Assembly: GCF_006517625.1 (NCBI RefSeq)
Contig: NZ_VHQI01000007.1
Coordinates: forward strand, 124,001 to 188,000
Reading direction: 5' to 3'
Length of the DNA stretch: 64,000 nucleotides
Source: Mixta tenebrionis
GTDB taxonomy: Bacteria; Pseudomonadota; Gammaproteobacteria; Enterobacterales; Enterobacteriaceae
Position numbers and translations under genes: made by a program
Notes under the pieces: model-generated
Database searches by the model: none
Told to the model about the DNA's origin: nothing
The model's input: the letters and a program-made list of their open reading frames with translations, nothing else
Shown: positions 49,998 to 59,407 of the stretch, in pieces
Layout: every line of letters begins with the position of its first letter
Numbering within the stretch: position 1 is the first letter of the stretch

Positions 49998-51638
49998 TCA
50001 GTACAGCGTTTTTTGCGGCGGTCCGGCAAAACGCAGCGCGCCGATTTTATCCATACGGATTTCCACCACCGACGGCCCGCAGGTCGCCAGCGCTTCGGTC
50101 ATCGCCGCCTGAAACTCCGCCGCCGCCTCTACCCGCCACGCCTGCAGGCCGACCGCCTGCGCCAGCCGGGTAAAGTCGGGCGTATGCAGTTCGTTGTAAT
50201 ACTGCCGGCCGCCAAAATATTTATCCTGAATGCCGCGCATTACGCCGTAGCCGCCATCGTTCATCACCAGCAGCGTAACGTTGGCCCGCTCCTGCGCCAG
50301 CGTCGCCAGCTCGCCGAGGTTGAGGCTTAGGCCGCCGTCGCCCACCAGCCCTACCACCTTGCGCTGCGGATTAGCGAGCGCGGCGCCGATCGCCATCGGC
50401 AGCCCCATGCCAATCGCTCCCGCCAGCGAATGAATATTCAACAGCGGGCCGTGAGCGCGGAATAAGCGGCTGCCCCACAGGCTGCCCGACACGGTGATAT
50501 CCCGCACCAGAATGCCGTCCGCCGGCAACGCCCGATCGATGGCGTCGCTAAGCTGCGCGTAGACGCCGCACTGTTGGCGCAGCTCCTGCTCCGCCTGCGC
50601 CACCGCCTGCCGCACCTGAGTATCCCAGCGCGCGTCGCCCCATTCGCGCCCCTGCGCTTTTTCCGCCAGCGCGCCCAGCAGCGCGGCGCAGTCGGCGATC
50701 AGCGTAGCGTCCATCAGATAGTTGCGGCTGGCCGCCGCCGCATCGATATCGATCTGGATACGCGGCGTCGGCAGTTCCAGCGTCCAGGAACGGGTTTCGT
50801 TGCTGCGCAGGCGCGATCCCGCTACCAGCGTCAGATCGCAGCGGGCGATCAGCGCCTCCGTCGAGGGCGAATTATGGAAGGCGCGCAGGCTGGCGGGATG
50901 CGCATCGGGCAGGATGCCGCGCCCGTGGGTGCTGGAGATCACCGTTATCCCGGCATCCGCCAGCTTCCGCACCGCCTCGCCGGCGTGCAGCGCGCCGCCG
51001 CCCAGCCACAGCAGCGGCTGTTTTGCCGCTTTCAGCTGACGCCACAGCGCCTCTACCTGGGCCGCATCCGGCGCCGCGCCGGACAGCGGCGCCAGCGGCG
51101 CGGTAACCAGCGCGGCAGGAATCAGGCTGCTCTGAATATCGATCGGTATCTCCACGGAAACCGGGCCGCAGGGCGGCGTCTGCGCTTCCTGAATCGCTTT
51201 ATGCAGGATCGCCACCGCCTGACCGGCGCTGCTGACGCGCCAGGCGCGCTTCGAGGCGGCCCGCAGAAAGCCCAGCTGATCGCGGGTTTCATGAATAAAG
51301 CCGCTATCGGCATCCAGCCAGGCCTTCTCCACCTGCCCGGTCAGATGCAGCAGCGGCGTGCCCGCGTTCATCGCCTCTACCAGCGCGCCCACCGCGTTGC
51401 CCGCGCCGGCGCCGGTGCTGGTCAGCGCCACGCCGAGGCCGGAAAAGCGCCCGTGGGCGTCCGCCATGGTGACCGCGCCCGCCTCGCCGCGCGCCGGAAC
51501 GAAGCGGATCCGTTCACGCTGGCCGATAGCGTCGGCGATCGGCAGATTGTGGATGGAAATCACGCCATACAGGGCGTCAACCTGATACTGCTCAAGAGTC
51601 CTGGCGATGGCTTCGCCCACGGTAATCATTTCGCTCAT
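49998..51638 (-). CDS. Thiamine-diphosphate-dependent decarboxylase/lyase, acetolactate-synthase-like
   Basis: 546 residues with the three TPP-enzyme domains. The catalytic Glu is in VPARGEAGAVTMADAHGR. The PP domain has the metal motif GDGGLSLNLGELATL..MNDGG. It resembles the benzoylformate-decarboxylase/acetolactate-synthase superfamily; the FAD-dependent assembly of real acetolactate synthases cannot be judged. Distal gene of the 14-gene operon, 15 bp after the aldehyde dehydrogenase. Together they could decarboxylate a 2-oxo acid and oxidise the aldehyde; that step order is inference. Confidence 0.85.
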   Translation of the reverse strand: MSEMITVGEAIARTLEQYQVDALYGVISIHNLPIADAIGQRERIRFVPARGEAGAVTMADAHGRFSGLGVALTSTGAGAGNAVGALVEAMNAGTPLLHLTGQVEKAWLDADSGFIHETRDQLGFLRAASKRAWRVSSAGQAVAILHKAIQEAQTPPCGPVSVEIPIDIQSSLIPAALVTAPLAPLSGAAPDAAQVEALWRQLKAAKQPLLWLGGGALHAGEAVRKLADAGITVISSTHGRGILPDAHPASLRAFHNSPSTEALIARCDLTLVAGSRLRSNETRSWTLELPTPRIQIDIDAAAASRNYLMDATLIADCAALLGALAEKAQGREWGDARWDTQVRQAVAQAEQELRQQCGVYAQLSDAIDRALPADGILVRDITVSGSLWGSRLFRAHGPLLNIHSLAGAIGMGLPMAIGAALANPQRKVVGLVGDGGLSLNLGELATLAQERANVTLLVMNDGGYGVMRGIQDKYFGGRQYYNELHTPDFTRLAQAVGLQAWRVEAAAEFQAAMTEALATCGPSVVEIRMDKIGALRFAGPPQKTLY

Positions 51639-51653
51639 TGCTCACCTTTCCTG

Positions 51654-53123
51654 TTAGTCGCACCAGTGGTTCACGCCATTACCTGTCGCCAGATAAACGC
51701 TTTTTTGCTGCATCCAGGCTTTCAGGCCCTGAATGCCTTTTTCGCGGCCCAGCCCGCTCTGTTTAAAACCGCCAAACGGCGTGGAGACGGCAAAGACTTT
51801 ATAGGTGTTGATCCAGATCGTTCCCGCCTCAAGCTGCTCGCTCAGGCGCAGGGCGCGCCCGGTATCGCGCGTCCAGATCCCCGCCGCCAGCCCGTAGATC
51901 GAATCGTTCGCCTGGCGGATCAGATCCGCTTCATCGCTGAACGGCATCGCCACCAGCACCGGGCCGAAGATCTCCTCCTGACAGACGCGGGCGCGGTTAT
52001 CCAGACCTGCAATAATGGTCGGCTGAAAATAGCTGCCCGCCGCCAGTGCCGGATCGGCCGGGATCTCGCCGCCGCACAGCAGCGTGCCGCCCTCCCGCTG
52101 CGCCAGCTGCACATACTCCATTACGCTCTGACGATGCTGCGCGCTAATCAGCGGACCGATATGCGTACCGGCGGCAAAGGGGTGGCCGACGCGCAGCGCG
52201 CGCGTCAGCTCCAGCAGGCGCGCCATCAGCGCCGGATAGATCCGCTGCTGAATAAACAGGCGCGAACCGGCGATGCAGGCCTGGCCGCCGGAGCTGAAAA
52301 TGCCGTAGCAGATGCCGCGCGCCGCCTGCTCGATGTCGGCATCCTCCAGCACGATGGTGGGAGATTTGCCGCCCAGCTCCAGCGAGGCGGGAATCAGCTT
52401 TTCCGCCGCCACGTGCGCCAGATAGCGTCCGGTGGCGGTGCCGCCGGTAAAGGAGATTTTGCGCACCAGCGGATGGCGCGCCAGCGCATCGCCAATAAGC
52501 GAGCCTTTGCCCGGCAGTACGCTCAGCAGCCCGGCGGGCAGTCCCGCCTGCTCAAACAGACGCGCCAGCTCCAGCGCCATCAATGGCGTGGCCTCCGCCG
52601 GTTTCAGGATCACCGCGTTGCCGGCGGCGATGGCGGGCGCCACCTTCTGCATTTCGCTGGCGATGGGCGAATTCCACGGCGTAATCGCCGCCACCACGCC
52701 CAACGACTCGTAGCGGCTGAAGGTCAGCAGCTCCGGCTGGCGCGGCGTCGGCAGTTCCCCTTCCAGCAGTTCGCAGGCGGCGGCGAAATAGCGCGCCGTG
52801 CCCGCCGCGCTCATCACCAGAGCGCGGGTTTCCGCCAGCGGCTTGCCGTTATCGCGGCTTTGCAGCTGCGCCAGCTCATCCAGTCGCGCCTCGATCAGAT
52901 CGGCGACGCGATGCAGGATCTGCGCGCGCTGGTGCGGCAGCCTGTTGCGCCAGTCAGGGTGGCGCCAGGCGCGTTCGCCGCTGGCCACCGCCTCTTCGAG
53001 ATCGCTCAGGCTGGCGGCATTCAGGGCGGCGTTAAGCGTGCCGTCCGCCGGAAAATGGCTCTGCATCGGCGCGCCGCCGCCGCATCGCCATACGCCGCCG
53101 ATAAAAATCTGTTGTTCTTTCAT
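51654..53123 (-). CDS. NAD(P)-dependent aldehyde dehydrogenase
   Basis: 489 residues. ALDH fold with ITPWNSPIASEMQKVAPAIAAGNAVILKPAEATPL (dinucleotide binding), the general-base Glu in LELGGKSPTIV, catalytic Cys in GGQACIAGSRLF and the C-terminal FGGFKQSGLGREKG. Closest in style to betaine-aldehyde/gamma-aminobutyraldehyde-type dehydrogenases; real substrate unknown. Lies between the AspDH-like and TPP-enzyme genes. Confidence 0.9.
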   Translation of the reverse strand: MKEQQIFIGGVWRCGGGAPMQSHFPADGTLNAALNAASLSDLEEAVASGERAWRHPDWRNRLPHQRAQILHRVADLIEARLDELAQLQSRDNGKPLAETRALVMSAAGTARYFAAACELLEGELPTPRQPELLTFSRYESLGVVAAITPWNSPIASEMQKVAPAIAAGNAVILKPAEATPLMALELARLFEQAGLPAGLLSVLPGKGSLIGDALARHPLVRKISFTGGTATGRYLAHVAAEKLIPASLELGGKSPTIVLEDADIEQAARGICYGIFSSGGQACIAGSRLFIQQRIYPALMARLLELTRALRVGHPFAAGTHIGPLISAQHRQSVMEYVQLAQREGGTLLCGGEIPADPALAAGSYFQPTIIAGLDNRARVCQEEIFGPVLVAMPFSDEADLIRQANDSIYGLAAGIWTRDTGRALRLSEQLEAGTIWINTYKVFAVSTPFGGFKQSGLGREKGIQGLKAWMQQKSVYLATGNGVNHWCD

Positions 53124-53134
53124 CGCATTCCCCT

Positions 53135-53905
53135 TCAGCGCTGCGTCAGTTCGCGGCAGGCGCGTACCGCGCTAAGCGCCGCCAGAGTGGAGGTTTTGGG
53201 ATTGTTTGCCAGCGGCAATCCGCTCAGCTCAAGGTGAAACTCGCCAAACAGCCCCTGCGCATAGAGCGTGTGGGTATTGCGCCGCGTGGCCGGATCGGCC
53301 ATCAGCTGGACGCGGGTGTCATCCATGCCGATGCCGCCGAGCGCGATAGTCGCCGCCACGTTGGCGTTGGCGGGAAACAGCCGCGCCGCTTCACGGGCGC
53401 TGCCCTCAAAAAAGATCTGCGCCTCGCTGACGGCGTGCAGATCGATAAGCTGTTCCGCGTAGCTGCCGCGCCAGCTGAGCGGGTTTTTACGCGCCCGATA
53501 GGTGACCTGCTGCAGGCCGCCCTCTTTCGCCGCCGCCAGCCCGTCAATACCCGCCACCGCGCCGGCAAGCAGCGACAGCCTGCCTCCGGCGTGCTCAAGG
53601 CGCTGCTGCAGCGCAGCATCCGCCAGCGCGCCGGTTGAGACAATCGCCAGATGCCAGCCGCGATGCAGAATCGCCTCGCCATACTGCGCCACCGCCTGCT
53701 GGCTGGCGCACTCCAGCACCAGATCGGGCGCCTGCGCGCAATCCTGCGGCAGCAGCAGCGGCTGCACATGGTTGCCGAAGCGCGCGCGGATCGCCGCATG
53801 ATGATGCGCCCGCGCCACGATCCAGCCGACAGAGACCTGCGGAGGCAAGCGTTCGAGCACCGCCTGCGCCATCGCGCCATAGCCGATCAGCATGATCTTT
53901 TTCAT
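53135..53905 (-). CDS. L-aspartate dehydrogenase-like protein (NadX/DUF108)
   Basis: 256 residues. N-terminal Rossmann fold MLIGYGAMAQAVLERL, then ECASQQAV, and the C-terminal aspartate-dehydrogenase domain with FPANANVAATIALGGIGMDDTRVQ and NPKTSTLAALSAVRAC, the family active-site regions. Known members oxidise aspartate to iminoaspartate or reduce imines. Its presence in a ring-oxidation operon is unexpected and hints at a nitrogen-bearing intermediate. From memory, the AspDH gene of Pseudomonas aeruginosa sits in a cluster of similar content; not checked. Confidence 0.85.
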   Translation of the reverse strand: MKKIMLIGYGAMAQAVLERLPPQVSVGWIVARAHHHAAIRARFGNHVQPLLLPQDCAQAPDLVLECASQQAVAQYGEAILHRGWHLAIVSTGALADAALQQRLEHAGGRLSLLAGAVAGIDGLAAAKEGGLQQVTYRARKNPLSWRGSYAEQLIDLHAVSEAQIFFEGSAREAARLFPANANVAATIALGGIGMDDTRVQLMADPATRRNTHTLYAQGLFGEFHLELSGLPLANNPKTSTLAALSAVRACRELTQR

Positions 53906-53914
53906 CGTGATTCC

Positions 53915-54709
53915 TTACAGATGGCGGCAGAAGCCGCCGGAAACGTCCAGCGCCGCGCCGGTGGTAAACGAGGCGAGCGGCGAGGCGAGAAACAGCAGCG
54001 CCTGCGCCGGCTCCTGCGGTTTCCCCAGCCGCTGCATCGGAATACCGCGCCGGCGAGCGATATCCGCCGTCCACTCGCCCCAGCTCTGCTGCTTATCGCT
54101 GCGGTCTGCAAAGCGCCGCCGCCACTGCCCCGACTCCACCATGCCCAGCAGAATGGAATTAACACGGATCCCTTTGCCCACCAGCTCTTTAGATAACGTC
54201 AGCGTCATATTGAGCAGCGCGGCGCGCGCCGCCGAGGTGGCGATCATGTGCTCCTCCGGCTGCAGCGCCAGCAGCGAGTTGACGCAGGTAATGGAGGCGA
54301 TATCGGAGCGTTCCAGCAGCGGCAAGAAAGCCTGAACCGGATTGATTACGCCAAACAGCTTCAGCTCCGCCTCATGCAGCCAGGCGCTGCGCGGCGTAGC
54401 GGCAAAGTGCGCCACATAGCCCTGGCCGGCGTTGTTAATCAGCATATCGGCGGCGCCAAAGCGCGCCTGTACCGCCTCAGCGAACGCCGCCACCTGATCT
54501 TCCTGCAATACGTCGCAGCAGCAGGCGAAGATATCGCCCTGCGGATATTCGTTCAGCAGCGCCGCCTGCGCGCTGGCCAGCCGATCCCGATCGCGTCCGC
54601 AAAAGGCCACCTTCGCCCCCTCGCCCAGCAACAGGCGCAGCGTTTCAAAGCCGATGCCCGATGAACCGCCGGTGACCACCGCCACGCGCTCTTCAATCTG
54701 TGCCTTCAT
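53915..54709 (-). CDS. SDR-family protein with altered active site
   Basis: 264 residues. Rossmann motif TGGSSGIG at about 14-21 and INNAG are intact, and a Ser (VNSLLAL) sits in the usual place. The YxxxK pair is replaced: the Tyr position, 13 residues after that Ser, is Thr and the Lys position is Arg, within MIATSAARAALLN. This is the pattern of an atypical BKR-like SDR subgroup. It may bind a nucleotide but use a different chemistry. Overlaps the hydrolase gene by 17 bp. Confidence 0.85.
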   Translation of the reverse strand: MKAQIEERVAVVTGGSSGIGFETLRLLLGEGAKVAFCGRDRDRLASAQAALLNEYPQGDIFACCCDVLQEDQVAAFAEAVQARFGAADMLINNAGQGYVAHFAATPRSAWLHEAELKLFGVINPVQAFLPLLERSDIASITCVNSLLALQPEEHMIATSAARAALLNMTLTLSKELVGKGIRVNSILLGMVESGQWRRRFADRSDKQQSWGEWTADIARRRGIPMQRLGKPQEPAQALLFLASPLASFTTGAALDVSGGFCRHL

Positions 54710-55463
54710 TCCGCACCTCTTCCATTACCCTTAACAGCTGTTGATTAAATTGCGCCGCGTTATCGAGATAGCTGGCGTGACCAGCGTCAGGAATCAGCCG
54801 GCAGCGCATGCCGTAGCGTTGCGCCAGCGCCCTGGCCTGGGCAGGCGGCGTAATGCTGTCCTGCGCGCCGCACCAGACTTCAAACGGCTTGTTCCAGCGG
54901 CTCAGCCAGCGATGGATATCGTCATGGGCCAGCATCCAGGCGGCGGCCAGGAATCCTTCGGCGCGCAGCCGCCGCATGCCGCTGGCGACGGTGGCGATAT
55001 CCTCCGCACTGGCATCGGGCCGCAGCAGCCTGGCGGCGCGCGTCTGCGCCAGCGTCTCGCCGCCCAGCGCTATCTGCTGCTCTCTGCTGCGCCACACCTG
55101 CTCGCGCCGCTCCGCATCCGCCGCGCCGTAGCCCTGCGCCGGATCGGCCAGCACCAGCGCGATAACGCGTTCTGGAAAGCGCGCGGCAAAGGCGGCGGCA
55201 ACCAGCGCGCCGAGCGAATGCCCAACCAGCACCGTTCGCTGCACGCCCTGACGATCCAACAGCGCCGCCAGCGCCTGCGCATAGTCGCCCGCCAGCGCCT
55301 TTTCCTGCGTCAGCGGCGGGCTGACGCCATAGCCGGGCATCTCCCAGGCCACTACGCGGCAACCCGGCAGCGCCAGCTGTTTATGCCAGGCGGCAGCGCC
55401 GGAGCTGATGCCGTGCAACAGCGTCAGCGCCGCGCCGCTCCCCTGCTCAAGCCAGTCGGTCAT
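54693..55463 (-). CDS. Alpha/beta hydrolase, possible C-C bond (MCP) hydrolase
   Basis: 256 residues. Oxyanion region LLHGISSGAAAW, nucleophile elbow GHSLG (VGHSLGALVAAAFAARFPERV), acid near GAQDSI and catalytic His in DAGHASYLDN. It matches the meta-cleavage-product hydrolase/esterase group. In an operon with an extradiol-type dioxygenase, hydrolysis of a ring-fission product is the natural role. AAGGAGG lies close before ATG55463. Confidence 0.85.
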   Translation of the reverse strand: MTDWLEQGSGAALTLLHGISSGAAAWHKQLALPGCRVVAWEMPGYGVSPPLTQEKALAGDYAQALAALLDRQGVQRTVLVGHSLGALVAAAFAARFPERVIALVLADPAQGYGAADAERREQVWRSREQQIALGGETLAQTRAARLLRPDASAEDIATVASGMRRLRAEGFLAAAWMLAHDDIHRWLSRWNKPFEVWCGAQDSITPPAQARALAQRYGMRCRLIPDAGHASYLDNAAQFNQQLLRVMEEVRNEGTD

Positions 55464-55472
55464 CGCGCCTCC

Positions 55473-55997
55473 TTAGCTACGTTTAACGCTGGCCAGCGGA
55501 TGATCTTGCGGGTAGGTAGGAATGTGCGGCTTCTGCGTGCCGAGCATGACGCACATCAGCGCCTCTTCTTCGCCGTGGTTGAACAGCCCGCGGTAGATGC
55601 CCGCCGGCACGGAGATCAAATCGCGCTCGCGCAGGATGGTTTCCAGGTAGTTATCGCCATCCTTGATCATCAGCGTGATGGTGCCTTTCAGCATAAAGAA
55701 CACTTCTTCCACATCGTCATGCAGATGCAGCGGCCCTTCGCACTTCGCCGGCAGCACCATGGTGGAGAAGGTGAAATGCTCCGCCGGCACGGTGTTGCTG
55801 TCGCTGGCTACGCCGGTCGCCCCGGTGCCGATATAGCGCATCTGGGCGCGGCGGTATTTGGCATCGTAATCGGCCTGAAACTTCAGCGCGTTCCAGTCAT
55901 ATTTGCGCCCCTCGAAGCGGGCGATGCGCGATTCGACCCACTCTTCCATGGTCAGGTGCGCCGGTTTGATGCCTGGATTCAGGGTGGTATCACTCAT
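55473..55997 (-). CDS. Cupin-domain protein
   Basis: 174 residues. Single cupin barrel (about 75-155) with motif 1 GPLHLHDDVEEVFFMLKG (two His and a Glu for metal) and motif 2 around PAGIYRGLFNHGEEEALM, where His follows. The N-terminal 60 residues (HLTMEEWVESRIARFEG) are particular to this group. It could be a dioxygenase, isomerase or hydrolase accessory; the metal ligands look complete. Confidence 0.8.
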   Translation of the reverse strand: MSDTTLNPGIKPAHLTMEEWVESRIARFEGRKYDWNALKFQADYDAKYRRAQMRYIGTGATGVASDSNTVPAEHFTFSTMVLPAKCEGPLHLHDDVEEVFFMLKGTITLMIKDGDNYLETILRERDLISVPAGIYRGLFNHGEEEALMCVMLGTQKPHIPTYPQDHPLASVKRS

Positions 55998-56007
55998 GAT
56001 TATCTCC

Positions 56008-57261
56008 TCAGTAACGTGTCAGCAGCGGCAGCAGCAGAACGCAGCCCAGCGCCGCCATAATGGTCAGAAAGATCAGGCCGGAATCCATGTTTTGCGTAGC
56101 GGCGATCAACGCCCCCATCACCGCCGGCGACAGCGCGCCGGCAAAGTTGCCCAGCCCGTTAAAGATGCCGCCCGCCGTCGCGCTGACGTGCGGATGGGTC
56201 GCTTTCGCCAGCAGCGCGAAGATATTTGGCGCGCCGGTGCCCCACATAAAGGTGCTGAAGCTCATCGCGGCGATTACCGCCAGCGGCGTGCTGAGCTGCA
56301 TCACCGCCGCCAGCCCCAGCGCCGCGCCCGCCAGCGCGATAAAGCAGGCGGCGGCGCGCCGGTTAACGCGATCCGACAGCCAGGCGCCCAGCACCTCGCC
56401 GATCAGCATGGCGATAAAGGGCATGGAAGAGAGCCAGCCCGCATGTTCAAGATGAATGCCTTTGCCCTTAATCAGGTAGCCGGGCAGCCAGCCGTTGATG
56501 CCCCACAGGTAGGTCAGGAAAGCGATATTGAAAATGCAGATCATCCAGAAATGGGCGCTGACCAGCAGCTGACGACGCGCGGCGCGGCGCGCCGGTGGCG
56601 GAATGGCGGCCCGGTCGGCGGGCGACAGGCGAATACCGCGCAGGCCGCTGCGTACCAGCGCCAGCACCGGCAGGGTTAACAGCGCCATAGCAAAAAAGGT
56701 GCTCTGCCAGCCGAAGGTGTTCAGCAGCCACAGCGACAGCGGGAAACCGATAGCGGCGCCCACCGGCGTGCCGAGCAGCCAGAGCATGGTGGCGCGCGCC
56801 TGCAGCCGCTGCGGAAAGGTGTGGCGCACGATAGCGAACGCCAGCGGAAACAGCGGCCCTTCCGCCACGCCCAGCAGGATGCGCAGCGTTACCATCACCG
56901 CATAGTTATGGGTTAACCCCATCAGCACCATCAGTACGCACCACGCCGCCATCATGCCGCTCAGCAGGCGCAGCGGCGCAATGCGGTCGCCCAGGCCGCT
57001 TAGCAACACCGAGGAAAAACCGTAGCTCAGCAGAAAGGCGCTCATCAGGATGCCGAGGCGCGTGGTATCGAAATCGATGCCCATCGCCTGCTGGAAACGC
57101 GCATCGGAAAAGAGCGCGGCGATGCTGATCTTATCGAAGAAGGCCAGCAGCACGCAGGCCAGCAGCGCCAGCGGGATTGCCCAGCGAATCGGTTTTTCCG
57201 GCGTGCAGCTATCCTCACCGCCGGTCGCTGTGGACGCGGTGTTTGTCTCAAATGTGGTCAT
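56008..57261 (-). CDS. MFS importer, anion:cation symporter-like
   Basis: 417 residues, 12 helices with a hydrophilic N-terminal tail of about 25 residues. ACS-family marks: LLAFFDKISIAALF in helix 1, GLGDRIAPLRLL, and GVAEGPLFPLAFAIVRHTFP in helices 4-5. Members take up aromatic acids, sugar acids and similar anions. It sits inside the operon, so it probably brings in the pathway substrate. Confidence 0.88.
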   Translation of the reverse strand: MTTFETNTASTATGGEDSCTPEKPIRWAIPLALLACVLLAFFDKISIAALFSDARFQQAMGIDFDTTRLGILMSAFLLSYGFSSVLLSGLGDRIAPLRLLSGMMAAWCVLMVLMGLTHNYAVMVTLRILLGVAEGPLFPLAFAIVRHTFPQRLQARATMLWLLGTPVGAAIGFPLSLWLLNTFGWQSTFFAMALLTLPVLALVRSGLRGIRLSPADRAAIPPPARRAARRQLLVSAHFWMICIFNIAFLTYLWGINGWLPGYLIKGKGIHLEHAGWLSSMPFIAMLIGEVLGAWLSDRVNRRAAACFIALAGAALGLAAVMQLSTPLAVIAAMSFSTFMWGTGAPNIFALLAKATHPHVSATAGGIFNGLGNFAGALSPAVMGALIAATQNMDSGLIFLTIMAALGCVLLLPLLTRY

Positions 57262-57287
57262 ATTTCCCCCTGCGGGTTAAGCCATCT

Positions 57288-58484
57288 TCAACGCAGCGAC
57301 ATCAGCGAAAACGCGGGATCCTCCAGCGGCGCCTGCGACAGATCGCGCCCGGCGGCCATCCAGCGTTTCGCCAGCCTGACGGCGCGCGCATCGTTAAACG
57401 CCACCAGCTGGTTCAGCACGCCGTCGGCGCCGAGGGAAAAGTAGAGATTGCCCTGCGGCGTCTGGCGCACCCGACTAAGGCTGCCGGGCTGCGGAACGCC
57501 GAGAATCTGGATGTTGTGCTGATATTGATCTGACCAGAGCCACGGAATATCGTCATAGCCGGGCGCCGCCGCGTTCAGCATCGCTCTGGCGGCAGCGATA
57601 GCCTGATTCTGCGCAAACGCCCATGACTGCAGCGAGATGCCATAGCGCGGATGCTGCGCCACGTCGCCGGCGGCGAAAATAGCCGCATCGGACGTTCGGC
57701 CCTGCGCGTCAACCACGATGCCGCGTCCGATAGCCAGCCCGGCCTGCTGCGCCAGCGCCAGATTCAGCTCGACGCCGATACCCACCACCACCGCATCAAA
57801 CGGCTCACGCTGCCCGTCGCACTGTATTACCGGCCTGCCGCCCTCATCCTCCAGCTCCAGCGCGCCGCAGCCGCAGCGGATATCCACGCCCTGCGCGCGG
57901 TGCAGCTGATGCAGCGCCGCCGAAACCTCAGCGTTTACCGAGCGCATGCAGAGCGCCGGCTGCTGCTCAAACAGGCTGACCGCCACGCCGCTGCGGCGCG
58001 CCGAGGCGGCGATCTCCAGCCCGATCCAGCCGCCGCCGACGATAGCCAGCCGCTGCGTACGGGCAAGGCAGGCTTTCAGCCGCTGCGCATCCTGCCAGTG
58101 ACGCAGCGTGTAGACCTGCGGATGCTGTCGCCAGGCGGCGTCCGGCAGCCGCGCCTGACCGCCGGTGGCGATCAGTAGCTGGTCATAGGCCAGCCGCTCG
58201 CCGTTGCTCAGCAGCACGCTTTTCGCAACGCGATCGATCGCTTCCGCGCGCAGCGGACGATACCAGCGCAGATCGAGCGCCTGCTGCGCTTCGACGCTGA
58301 ACAGGCGCGGCAGCGCGGCATCCGGCTCCAGCAGCGCGCGCTTGGAGAGCGGCGGGCGCTCATAGAAATCCCAGGGTTCATCGGCCACTACCGCGATCTC
58401 GCCGCGAAAGCCTTCGTCGCGCAGGGTTTTCGCCGCCCAGCCGCCCGCCTGGCCGCCGCCGATAATCACGATGCGCGCCGTCAT
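57288..58484 (-). CDS. FAD-dependent ferredoxin reductase of the Rieske oxygenase system
   Basis: 398 residues. FAD motif IVIIGGGQAGGWAAKTLRDEGF at the start, YERPPLSK typical of rubredoxin/ferredoxin reductases (BphA4 type), NAD motif AIVGGGWIGLEIAASA, and FAAGDVAQHP near the end. It would pass electrons from NADH to the Rieske ferredoxin encoded at the head of the operon. The frame extends to 58661, but ATG58484 overlaps the VOC stop (ATGA) and begins the fold. Confidence 0.9.
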   Translation of the reverse strand: MTARIVIIGGGQAGGWAAKTLRDEGFRGEIAVVADEPWDFYERPPLSKRALLEPDAALPRLFSVEAQQALDLRWYRPLRAEAIDRVAKSVLLSNGERLAYDQLLIATGGQARLPDAAWRQHPQVYTLRHWQDAQRLKACLARTQRLAIVGGGWIGLEIAASARRSGVAVSLFEQQPALCMRSVNAEVSAALHQLHRAQGVDIRCGCGALELEDEGGRPVIQCDGQREPFDAVVVGIGVELNLALAQQAGLAIGRGIVVDAQGRTSDAAIFAAGDVAQHPRYGISLQSWAFAQNQAIAAARAMLNAAAPGYDDIPWLWSDQYQHNIQILGVPQPGSLSRVRQTPQGNLYFSLGADGVLNQLVAFNDARAVRLAKRWMAAGRDLSQAPLEDPAFSLMSLR

Positions 58485-59407
58485 ACCGCCTCCGGCTTTT
58501 TCTGCTGGCGGCGGGTATCGTGATCGATGCCGCCCTCCACCGCCCATTCGGTAAAGGAGACCAGCGAATGCTCCAGCTCGCGCGCGCGCCAGTTCTCCGT
58601 CAGATAATCGTCGTTGGTGTAGTATTCGAACGCGCCGCCGGTGGGGCTGTTGACGTACCAAAAGTAGGCGGAGGAGACCGGATGGCGGCCCGGCCCGATA
58701 AAGGTGCTCCAGTGGTTTTTGTTCATCGCAATGCCGCCGCCGATCACCTCATGTATATCGCGCACGGTAAAGGCGACGTGGTTCAGCCCGCGCTTACGAT
58801 TCGGCAGCTGGAGCAGAAACAGATTATGATGGCCGCCGCGCGCCTGAGTGCGCAGAAAAACGGCGCGGTTAACGTAGCGATCGGAAACCTGAAAGCCGAG
58901 GATATCGCGATAGAACGCCTCTACCGCCGCCAGCTCCTCTACAAAAAACACTACGTGTCCGATATTAATCGGCTCGGCGCGGTCGTAAACCGGACTGGGC
59001 CTGTCCACGCGGCGCATATCGCCCCACTGGTTAATCGGCTCGACGTTAAGCTGTACCGCCGTCTGCTGCGTCACCTGGATACGCAGCGTCATACCGTTAG
59101 GATCGCGGCACTCCAGCACCTCTTCCGTGGCGCGAAAGCCGGGCTGCTGCGCCAGCTTTGGCCGCAGCGCCTCCAGCGCCGCACGATCGGCCACGCCCCA
59201 GGTCATACGGCGCAGCGTGTTGCCCGGCTCAAACGCCGGGGGCAGATCGGGGCTGTCAATGGGGCTAAGCTCCAGGCGCGCCCCGCTGAGCGTGGTAAAT
59301 TGATGCCCGCTGGCATCTCTGGTCAGGCCGAAATCACCCATAAATTTGGCGCAGTGGCTCAGGTTATCAACGCCAAACTCCAGCTTTTCAATTCCCGTTA
59401 CACGCAT
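58481..59407 (-). CDS. Two-domain VOC protein, type I extradiol dioxygenase-like
   Basis: 308 residues with two glyoxalase/VOC modules. The C-terminal module has the 2-His-1-Glu metal ligands at INIGHVVFFVEEL (His), GLNHVAFTVRDI (His) and GAFEYYTND (Glu), as in type I extradiol ring-cleavage dioxygenases such as BphC. The N-terminal module is degenerate, also as in that family. It likely opens a catecholic ring produced by the oxygenase and dehydrogenase. Confidence 0.85.
   Translation of the reverse strand: MRVTGIEKLEFGVDNLSHCAKFMGDFGLTRDASGHQFTTLSGARLELSPIDSPDLPPAFEPGNTLRRMTWGVADRAALEALRPKLAQQPGFRATEEVLECRDPNGMTLRIQVTQQTAVQLNVEPINQWGDMRRVDRPSPVYDRAEPINIGHVVFFVEELAAVEAFYRDILGFQVSDRYVNRAVFLRTQARGGHHNLFLLQLPNRKRGLNHVAFTVRDIHEVIGGGIAMNKNHWSTFIGPGRHPVSSAYFWYVNSPTGGAFEYYTNDDYLTENWRARELEHSLVSFTEWAVEGGIDHDTRRQQKKPEAV

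Noticed and set aside
50574-53237. 887-codon plus-strand open frame
   Set aside because: It is antisense to the TPP enzyme and aldehyde dehydrogenase genes; Arg/Gln/Ala-rich translation is typical of GC-rich antisense frames.
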